Below, piece after piece: positions 22,757 to 29,376 of a stretch of DNA of 64,000 bases. The notes under the pieces were generated by a model that ran no database searches, was not told the DNA's origin, and saw only the letters and a program-made list of their open reading frames with translations. A program made the translations under genes and the position numbers. The DNA comes from a virus. Where the stretch lies: the IMG/VR virus record IMGVR_UViG_3300031999_000005, positions 39,757 through 103,756 of that record, one strand, 5' to 3'. Position 1 is the first letter of the stretch. Each line of letters begins with the position of its first letter.

Positions 22757-23437
22757 ATGGCAGCTTGCTTAACACTGGGTCAAGCCGGGGTATATAGAGT
22801 GATGGCGGAACTCTTGCTCCGCGGTCACAGGCCGTACATTCCGGCAGTGGACGATCATGGTGTTGATTTGGCTCTTTCCACTGGAGTCAGAATACAGGTC
22901 AAGACGGCTCGTCTCCACACCAGGAAGAATTGGCCGAGAAAGCCAATCTACCATCTGACATTTGGATGGGCACAGATAGGCCGGACGCACATTCCTATCC
23001 GCAGAAAGAAGAATTACAGTTCAGAATGCGATTTTCTCATCATCTACGGTGTTGATGAAAACCGCTTTTGGATTGTTCCTAGCTTCCTGTTGGACGGGAG
23101 AACATGCCTGATGCTTGGACCCCGATGCCGAGTTGTTCGTGGGCAGATAGAGGAACTTCTCGATGTCGGGGTGACGAGAATCGAGGCAGCGAGGAAACTC
23201 GGCGTTGATCGGCATACCATCACAAGGCGGTTGAAGGGCGAGGGAACGAAAAATGGCGGCTTTGTGAGATCAGTCAGAATGTGCGAAGACCAATGGGGAC
23301 TTTTGGGTTCTCCAGTTTTCGCTCCATTCGTGGGGAACCCGCCCAGTCTTCCAGGCGGTGAGACGGCCCAACAGAAAACAAGAGAGGAAACACAATGTCA
23401 GTCGCTGTCACTAACAACAATCTGCCATACCTCCTGA
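22757..23437 (+). CDS. PD-(D/E)XK homing-type endonuclease
   Basis: A 226-aa protein. GQAGVYRVMAELLLRGHRPY, then HGVDLALSTGVRIQVKTARL, shows the D...(Q)VK active-site pattern of group I-intron-type PD-(D/E)XK nucleases. Residues about 130-160 (GVTRIEAARKLGVDRHTITR) form an HTH. It stands between the capsid 3' exon and the next virion gene. Its last ~45 codons read into the leader and first codons of that gene (23395), suggesting insertion. GGGAG precedes ATG 22757. Confidence 0.7.
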   Translation: MAACLTLGQAGVYRVMAELLLRGHRPYIPAVDDHGVDLALSTGVRIQVKTARLHTRKNWPRKPIYHLTFGWAQIGRTHIPIRRKKNYSSECDFLIIYGVDENRFWIVPSFLLDGRTCLMLGPRCRVVRGQIEELLDVGVTRIEAARKLGVDRHTITRRLKGEGTKNGGFVRSVRMCEDQWGLLGSPVFAPFVGNPPSLPGGETAQQKTREETQCQSLSLTTICHTS

Positions 23438-23979
23438 TTCCCGAGATTTCAACCGGCAACGTTGCGACCGTCAACGATGCCTACAGCACCACAATCAGCG
23501 CCGCAAACCCCTACGGGAACGGCGCAAAGAATGCACCTGGCGCAGCGTTTTACGCAGCCGATTCGGCTGGCCGGGTTGCCAAGTACCGCTACGTGCGGCT
23601 TTACCCAGGCACGCCACCGGGGGCCTACATCGTGGGGCCGGTTTACTGGAAGGACAACACGTTCACCATCGTGACCACCACGCTGTCCAACGCTGTGACG
23701 GCCGAGGCAAGCGCCTTTGCCGGCATCCTGCTGCGGGCAGAGGCCACACCGGCACTGATGACCGGCAACTGGGTGGTGATCCTGGTTCGCGGGTTCCTTG
23801 CTGCTCTCGTTGTCGCGGCCAGCCCTACCGCAGGCGATGAAGTATACGGGACGGCTGGTGATCAGATACTTAACGGCAAGGTGACCAGCGGCACGGCGCC
23901 GAAATTCCCTGGTCATGACATCCGGGCGCTGACCACCAGTGCCACGCCCGATGTCTGGGTTGAAGCCGAGGGTGCGTAA
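23395..23979 (+). CDS. virion protein, tandem pair A copy 1 (possible head decoration)
   Basis: A 194-aa protein, MSVAVTNNNLPYLLIPEIST onward, very similar along its whole length to the next gene (shared GNGAKN.PGAAFYAADSAGR, TAPKFPGHD.RA and VWVEAEGA-type end). It follows the capsid gene, where decoration or head-completion proteins usually lie. The leader (GAGAGGAAACACAATG) is nearly the same as that of copy 2. Confidence 0.65.
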   Translation: MSVAVTNNNLPYLLIPEISTGNVATVNDAYSTTISAANPYGNGAKNAPGAAFYAADSAGRVAKYRYVRLYPGTPPGAYIVGPVYWKDNTFTIVTTTLSNAVTAEASAFAGILLRAEATPALMTGNWVVILVRGFLAALVVAASPTAGDEVYGTAGDQILNGKVTSGTAPKFPGHDIRALTTSATPDVWVEAEGA

Positions 23980-23995
23980 ACGGGGTGACCTGATT

Positions 23996-24029
23996 CCAAG
24001 GGGTGGGCCTAACTAGCCTTTCCCCTTGG
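23996..24029 (+). other. intergenic hairpin
   Basis: CCAAGGGG (23996-24003) and CCCCTTGG (24022-24029) form a perfect 8-bp stem in the gap before pair A copy 2. There is no T-run. Comparable hairpins lie near 24665 and 25183. Confidence 0.6.
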
Positions 24030-24062
24030 GGCCGGGACACAACCAAAAGAGAGGACAACACA

Positions 24063-24650
24063 ATGGCAGTAGCAGTGACGAACAACAACATCCCGTACCT
24101 CCTCGAACCCGAGATCAGCACCGGCAACATCGCCACCGTCAATGACGCTTACAGCACGACCAAGAGCGCGGCCAACCCTTACGGGAATGGCGCGAAGAAC
24201 CAGCCGGGAGCGGCATTCTACGCTGCTGACTCGGCTGGCCGAATTCTGAAATGCCGCTACGTGCGGCTCAATCCAGGCACCCCGCCGGCATCCTACAAGG
24301 TCGGCGTTGTCTACTGGCAGGATGCTGCCCGGACGATTGTAACCACCACACTCTCGAATTCACTCACAGCCGAGGCATCTTCCCTCGCTGGCGTTTTGCT
24401 ACGAGCTGATGCGACCCCCGCAAACATGACGGGGAATTGGGTGGTGATCGTAACGCATGGCTTTGTCGCGGGTGTTTTCGCCGTCGCTGCCACTGCGGCA
24501 GGCGATGAACTCTTCGGCGATACGGGCGATCAGGTCGTGGACCGGGTAGCCACTGGCACGGCACCGAAATTCCCAGGGCACGATCTCCGGGCCATCACCG
24601 CAGTTGCGGCTGGTGTGTCAGATGTTTGGGTGGACGCGGAGGGCGCGTAA
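24063..24650 (+). CDS. virion protein, tandem pair A copy 2
   Basis: A 195-aa paralogue of the preceding gene, starting MAVAVTNNNIPYLLEPEIST. Copies diverge mainly in the middle (VVYWQDAARTIVTTTLSNSL versus the VYWKDNTFTIV form), so both are probably maintained. The start at 24063 follows GAGAGGACAACACA. Function as in copy 1. Confidence 0.65.
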   Translation: MAVAVTNNNIPYLLEPEISTGNIATVNDAYSTTKSAANPYGNGAKNQPGAAFYAADSAGRILKCRYVRLNPGTPPASYKVGVVYWQDAARTIVTTTLSNSLTAEASSLAGVLLRADATPANMTGNWVVIVTHGFVAGVFAVAATAAGDELFGDTGDQVVDRVATGTAPKFPGHDLRAITAVAAGVSDVWVDAEGA

Positions 24651-24715
24651 AATCTTCTTTTTCGCCAGGGGCGGGGTGACTCGCCTTTGGCGGAGAAGAG
24701 AGGAGAAAAACGACA

Positions 24716-25177
24716 ATGGCTGTAACCATCAATAAAGTCGCGGATGGAGAGTGGTCGCTCGGCAACAAGATTGCCGTGATCGTGGATCTTTCATCAATCA
24801 CCTACGTTGCTGGCGGGGTGCCAATCGCCGCTGGAGACGTGGGTTTGGGCAAGATCCTCGGCGCTCAAATCCTTGGAGGCAGCGCTGAGTCCGCTGTCCT
24901 GAACTGGTTCTGGGACACCACCAACCTCAAACTGATGGCCACCTTCCCTACCGGGGGTGCAACAGTGCCAGTAACACTGATTCCCCCTGTTGCCACTGCA
25001 TCGGCGGTTTCGGGAGCTTGTACCGCTGGCATAGCAACGGCTTCAGCGGTCAATGCTGTCACACCGGCTATTACGGGTACCGCAGCGGCTCAAGTTCTGG
25101 TGGCCGGAGTGAGCAAAGAACCTGGAGCCATTGCCCTCAGCGCTTGCAGGCTGCGGGTAATGTTCATTGGCTACTAA
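24716..25177 (+). CDS. virion protein, tandem pair B copy 1
   Basis: A 153-aa protein (MAVTINKVADGEWSLGNKIA, then VGLGKILGAQILGGSAESAV and LNWFWDTTNLKLMATFP). It is mainly beta with an Ala/Thr/Val-rich middle. It is highly similar to the next gene. A capsid or neck surface role is inferred from position only. GAGAGGAG precedes the start. Confidence 0.6.
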   Translation: MAVTINKVADGEWSLGNKIAVIVDLSSITYVAGGVPIAAGDVGLGKILGAQILGGSAESAVLNWFWDTTNLKLMATFPTGGATVPVTLIPPVATASAVSGACTAGIATASAVNAVTPAITGTAAAQVLVAGVSKEPGAIALSACRLRVMFIGY

Positions 25178-25224
25178 TCCCTCCTGCTGCGGGCGCAGGA
25201 TCGAGATAGAGGAGGAAAACGGCA

Positions 25225-25686
25225 ATGGCAGTGACTATCACCAAAGTCGCAGATGGCGAGTGGTCTATCGGCAATAAAATCGGCGTGATCGTAGACCTTT
25301 CAGCGATCACCTACGTTTCTAGCGGGGTGCCAATTGCTGCCGGGGATGTGGGTCTGGGAAAGATTCTCGGGGCACAGATTCTCGGAGGCAGCGCTACTGC
25401 TGCGCTCTTAAATTGGTTTTGGGACTCCACCAATCTCAAGTTGATGGCGTTCTTCCCGACTGGAGGCGCGTCAACGCCGGGCACGTTGATTGCTCCTGTG
25501 CTTACTGCATCGTCAGTTACAGGAAATTGTACCGCTGGCGGGCAGACGGCCTCGTCAGTCGATGCTACGACGCCGACCATCGCCGGTACCGCAGTAGCTC
25601 AAGCGCTGGTGGCCGGTGTGGGCAAGGAATCTGGGGCCATCGCCCTCACCAACTGCACGGTGCGGGTGATGTTCATTGGTTACTAA
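25225..25686 (+). CDS. virion protein, tandem pair B copy 2
   Basis: A 153-aa paralogue of the same length as copy 1 (MAVTITKVADGEWSIGNKIG, ending TVRVMFIGY as RLRVMFIGY does in copy 1). GAGGAGG precedes the start. A short hairpin (CCTGC/GCAGG) lies in the gap before it. Confidence 0.6.
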   Translation: MAVTITKVADGEWSIGNKIGVIVDLSAITYVSSGVPIAAGDVGLGKILGAQILGGSATAALLNWFWDSTNLKLMAFFPTGGASTPGTLIAPVLTASSVTGNCTAGGQTASSVDATTPTIAGTAVAQALVAGVGKESGAIALTNCTVRVMFIGY

Positions 25687-25769
25687 ACCGCCGGGGAGAT
25701 GAAGGCAGGGAATTGAGGCAGGCGCAGGTCGATGGGCCTGTCCTGCCTCTCTGCTTGTTAGGGTGAAAA

Positions 25770-27011
25770 ATGGGCGGAATCCTAATCCAGCCGCGTGCTA
25801 CCAGCCCGACCACGGTGCTGACGGCCTACAACGGCACAGGGCCAGCACCGGTGTTGACCTTTACTGGAGCCTACGCCACCACAGTGCTCTTGCAGGTAAC
25901 CACGGGCGGGCTGGGGGACGGTACCGCCAAATTCAAGTGGAAGACGATCACCGGATCGGCCTGGACAACCGGCGTGTCAAGCGCGGTGGGAGTGCTGCTT
26001 GGGACCACCGGCCTGACACTTGATTGGGACCCCGGACAAACCTATATCGTAAATGATGCCTGGAGCATTGTCTGCACGCCGGGAGTGGCCGGGAACGTAG
26101 TCGCGCAATCGACCTTTGCTCAGATGGCTGGCGAGATTCAGCGGTGGAATCCAGAGGTGGACAACCTGCTGGCGAGACGTTGGTTGAACAACGTCTACCG
26201 AAGGATCGTTGACTCGCGGAACTGGTATGGGATGCTGCTCAGGGGGCAATTAACCGTTCCAGCGATCTACACCACGGGCACAGTTGCGGTGACGGTCGGC
26301 TACAACACGGTGACCGGGACAGGGACGGCATGGGATGCCAGTTTCATCGGACGGCAATTCCGCTCTGGCTACACGCAGAGTCCAATCGCAACCATTACTA
26401 ATGTAGCTGATGCAACGCACTTGACGCTGGAGGCGGTGTGGGGTGGGACCTCTTACACTTCGACGGGCTACCAGATTTTCCAGTCAATCGTGAATTTTGG
26501 AGCCAAGGTGAAGTTGCTGACGCAGATGATAAACCTGCGGCAGAACCGGCCCATGGAAGTGAATGTCCCACAGGCGTATCTGGATGCGCGAGATCCCTGG
26601 CGGTCGAGAATCGGTTGGGCAGAGGTGGCGGCCTGCTATCCAGCTTCTGTTGACGGTATCACTCAATGGGAGTTGTGGCCGATCCCGGTTTCGCAGCAGA
26701 CCTTCCCTTACCGGGCTTATGTGCAGCCGCCGGACCTGTCGGCCAATTCCGATGTTCCGTATCCATTCATCCGTTCCGACATCCTTGTCTACGGGGCCAT
26801 CCCGTTCGCATTGCTGCACGGCGGACTCAAGAGCAAGTATTACGACCCGGTGACAGCGAAGATGTTCATGGGGATGTTTGCCGCCGAGATGATGAAGCTG
26901 GAACTGAAGGACAACGACTACTTCCAGAAAGACGGGCAATGGGATTGGAACCGTGGTGCGACAGCGGGGGCGGGGATGTACGCGCAGATGACTGACGTGT
27001 CAGGAGGGTGA
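25770..27011 (+). CDS. virion protein, head-tail adaptor-like
   Basis: A 413-aa protein. The N-terminal ~110 residues are beta-rich. The remainder (QMAGEIQRWNPEVDNLLARR, then LNNVYRRIVDSRNWYGML) is of the type seen in phage connector/adaptor proteins with an inserted beta domain (VGYNTVTGTGTAWDASFIGR). C-terminal YPFIRSDILVYGAIPFALLH recalls the related proteins at 33288 and 33956. The function is inferred from order and style. Confidence 0.55.
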   Translation: MGGILIQPRATSPTTVLTAYNGTGPAPVLTFTGAYATTVLLQVTTGGLGDGTAKFKWKTITGSAWTTGVSSAVGVLLGTTGLTLDWDPGQTYIVNDAWSIVCTPGVAGNVVAQSTFAQMAGEIQRWNPEVDNLLARRWLNNVYRRIVDSRNWYGMLLRGQLTVPAIYTTGTVAVTVGYNTVTGTGTAWDASFIGRQFRSGYTQSPIATITNVADATHLTLEAVWGGTSYTSTGYQIFQSIVNFGAKVKLLTQMINLRQNRPMEVNVPQAYLDARDPWRSRIGWAEVAACYPASVDGITQWELWPIPVSQQTFPYRAYVQPPDLSANSDVPYPFIRSDILVYGAIPFALLHGGLKSKYYDPVTAKMFMGMFAAEMMKLELKDNDYFQKDGQWDWNRGATAGAGMYAQMTDVSGG

Positions 27012-27013
27012 CG

Positions 27014-27304
27014 ATGGAGTGCGCGAACGGGCACGAATTTGACGGGGTGGGGCGAGTCATCATGGAAGGTGAACACAAGGGGAAGGTCGTTTGCCGCCAG
27101 TGTGACCACGGCAGGGGGCCGGTACTTCACCGGAAGGCAGTGTTCCCCTTCACAACCACCAACGTCGCTGACCGTCCGGGTGTGCCGATAACGTTTGAGA
27201 ACATCTACCAACTCCGCAAGGCTGAGGCAAAATTCGGCATCCAGAGCCACTGTTTCAACGTCGATCAAGCTCATTGGGATGATCCAAAAAGCAAGAGAGT
27301 ATGA
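27014..27304 (+). CDS. small zinc-binding-type protein
   Basis: A 96-aa protein: MECANGHEFDGVGRVI, then KGKVVCRQCDHG gives Cys/His pairs. The C-terminal part is mixed. AGGAGGG lies upstream of ATG 27014; the in-frame GTG at 27008 overlaps the previous stop. The function is unknown. Confidence 0.55.
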   Translation: MECANGHEFDGVGRVIMEGEHKGKVVCRQCDHGRGPVLHRKAVFPFTTTNVADRPGVPITFENIYQLRKAEAKFGIQSHCFNVDQAHWDDPKSKRV

Positions 27305-27336
27305 CTTCGCCCGATAGGGCAGAAAGGAGACAGGCC

Positions 27337-27438
27337 GTGAAAAAGGAAAGCAAGGTAGAGGAACGGCAGGAAGTCCGCGAAGAAATCTTGAAGCGCAAGA
27401 AAGAGCGCAAGGGCGGCCAGCGTTGTAGCAGCAGGTAG
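27337..27438 (+). CDS. very small charged protein
   Basis: A 33-aa protein (KKESKVEERQEVREEILKRK core, ending QRCSSR) from GTG 27337. It is supported only by AAAGGAG at proper spacing and the snug fit between genes. It may not be real. Confidence 0.35.
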   Translation: MKKESKVEERQEVREEILKRKKERKGGQRCSSR

Positions 27439-27488
27439 AGGGAGGTGATCCCGAACATCTCGGGGGCGCTCGGGATGCTGGGCGCCTC

Positions 27489-27506
27489 ACGTCCAAATTT
27501 GGATGT
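27489..27506. repeat. dispersed palindrome, copy 4 (core TCCAAATTTGGA)
   Basis: ACGTCCAAATTTGGATGT, core 27492-27503, in the gap before ATG 27518. The following TTGGAGGA (also seen after copies 1 and 5) includes the ribosome binding site of the next small gene. Confidence 0.85.
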
Positions 27507-27517
27507 TGGAGGAGACT

Positions 27518-27679
27518 ATGAAAAAAGACCAAGAGTTCCCAAGGCAAGAGCGATTCACGCGACCGGGGGAAGACATGGCAACAAACACCAAGCCAACCGG
27601 CGTGCCTGTGCCCAATCCAGTGCAGACATGGGACGCGGACAAGGGCACATTTGTGAAGGAGTTCGGGAGGAAGAGGTAA
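27518..27679 (+). CDS. hypothetical small protein
   Basis: A 53-aa protein (MKKDQEFPRQERFTRPGEDM, then QTWDADKGTFVKEFGRKR). GGAGGAG lies at good spacing, directly downstream of palindrome copy 4. No family is recognised. Confidence 0.5.
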   Translation: MKKDQEFPRQERFTRPGEDMATNTKPTGVPVPNPVQTWDADKGTFVKEFGRKR

Positions 27680-27682
27680 ACC

Positions 27683-28054
27683 ATGCCATCAGCCCAACTT
27701 GTACTCACGTCGAAATACACAAACTACTGCCTCTGGACGCTCATCAAGGCGTATAACCCCTTGGCACCGGCTGCGCAGCCGGTTGAGTATTCCGGAGCCG
27801 GGCCATGCGTGCGGTCGCTTGTGATAACGAACGATCCCGGCATGGGGGCAGGGAAACTGTTTGTCGGGGATGTAAACATGGGCACCGGGGTCGCCCACGC
27901 TGGCCGAGCAACCGGTTACGCTCAAGAACTTTCCTTCGGAGGCAAGCAGGAATGGTTTTCAGGCAACGACCTGAACAACATTCCCTTGCAAGACAAATGG
28001 GTCCAGACGGACACGGATGGCCTGGTGATTGATGTCGGGTGGGACTACAACTAG
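27683..28054 (+). CDS. hypothetical late protein
   Basis: A 123-aa protein, beta-rich (SAQLVLTSKYTNYCLWTLIK, then CVRSLVITNDPGMGAGKLFV and DTDGLVIDVGWDYN). It lies at the head of the block of exported and fibre genes. No family is recognised; probably a virion component. Confidence 0.5.
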   Translation: MPSAQLVLTSKYTNYCLWTLIKAYNPLAPAAQPVEYSGAGPCVRSLVITNDPGMGAGKLFVGDVNMGTGVAHAGRATGYAQELSFGGKQEWFSGNDLNNIPLQDKWVQTDTDGLVIDVGWDYN

Positions 28055-28062
28055 GGGGTACC

Positions 28063-29376
28063 ATGAAGAAACTGCTGATTCTCTTTGTTCTGCTGTTTGC
28101 CCTGCATGGGCAGGCGCAGAACGTCATTAACGCCGACTGCTCGATCACCCTGACTGTCACGGCGGCAGGGAGTTCCGTTGCTTTCGATAACCGGAGGATC
28201 GCCTGCACGACCTGGCACATGGCCTACATGAGCACCGGGTTTACAGCAGTGTCGATGCAACTGGACTATTCAGCCGATAACGCCGGGGTACCGGCCGCAT
28301 GGACGGTCTGGCCAGCGGCTGATATTGCGGTGGGTGCGCTGCCTCTGACGGTTACGACCGAAACTCAGATCACGGGGTACAAGTACCATCCATGGGTGAG
28401 GATCACGCTCAATTCCAAAACTGGAACAGGCACAGTGCGGGCGCTGGCCTATGGCTACAAGCCGTGGTCAGGTTTTGATTCCAGTTTTGGTGGGGCGGTG
28501 CTGGTTGACTTGGCGAAAATCGGCGGAACAGCAGTCCCGTCCACCACCATCGGGACCGTCGCCGCAGCCGGAGAAAATACCGCGCAGTGGATCAAGACAT
28601 ACTCTGCGGTTGGGGCTATCGACAGTGCCGCCGGGGCAGGATCAAAGTTGGTTCCACTTACCGTGGTTTCTACAGCGAAGCCCAATCTAAAGGCGGATGT
28701 ATCCAGCATGGGCGGGACTGATGTGCCCTCTACCGCAGTGAGCACGGCAACGGGTGCGAAGGCTGAAAACGTGGCGAACTGGATTCATGCCTTGGCTGCG
28801 ATTTCTGGGCAAGATCTAGCTGCTGCTGCGGGTTCGCAGCAGGCCCCGGTTGGGGTTGTGGCACCGAATGCTACCCATGATGAGAGGCTGGTCAACCGTT
28901 TGAAGACGCACGCAATTGTGGCTGCATTGGACACGACGCTGGGAGTGGGTTCGCAAGAAGTCCCGATTAACGCAGTGTCAACCCTGCCCGCTGGGACGGA
29001 AACCGGATTGATTACTCGCAACATTCCCGCTGTTGTTGCCAATTCCTTCGTGGCACAAAACGGTTTAGGCAGCACAGCGGTCTTGAATGCTGCTTGGCTG
29101 GCACCACTGAATCATTCCTTCCAGATCAACGTAACTATCACGGCGAAGACTCTGACGGCTTGCACCTATTCCATTTACGGTTCCCTGGACGGAACAACCT
29201 TCGACACCGCACCATTGGCCGACGCCCAGGACTGTTCAGCGGCGGCGACTAAGGCTGTTCTATTCTCGGTCGTCGGCAAGAGGGTCAAATATGTGAAGGG
29301 GACGATTTCGGCCTGGACGGAGGGTGGCGCGGGTGCGGCTCCGGCAGTCCAACTACTGTACTCGGGGGGGAACTGA
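28063..29376 (+). CDS. virion-type protein with Sec signal peptide
   Basis: A 437-aa protein. MKKLLILFVLLFALHGQAQ is a clear signal peptide. The body is beta-rich and contains repeated (V/I)GG(T/S)(A/D)VP(S)T units, as in DLAKIGGTAVPSTTIGTVAA and DVSSMGGTDVPSTAVSTATG, a style common in phage fibre-like proteins. The C-terminal domain carries two Cys (TACTYSIYGSL, later QDCSA) that could form a disulfide outside the cytoplasm. It overlaps the next start by one base. Confidence 0.6.
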   Translation: MKKLLILFVLLFALHGQAQNVINADCSITLTVTAAGSSVAFDNRRIACTTWHMAYMSTGFTAVSMQLDYSADNAGVPAAWTVWPAADIAVGALPLTVTTETQITGYKYHPWVRITLNSKTGTGTVRALAYGYKPWSGFDSSFGGAVLVDLAKIGGTAVPSTTIGTVAAAGENTAQWIKTYSAVGAIDSAAGAGSKLVPLTVVSTAKPNLKADVSSMGGTDVPSTAVSTATGAKAENVANWIHALAAISGQDLAAAAGSQQAPVGVVAPNATHDERLVNRLKTHAIVAALDTTLGVGSQEVPINAVSTLPAGTETGLITRNIPAVVANSFVAQNGLGSTAVLNAAWLAPLNHSFQINVTITAKTLTACTYSIYGSLDGTTFDTAPLADAQDCSAAATKAVLFSVVGKRVKYVKGTISAWTEGGAGAAPAVQLLYSGGN

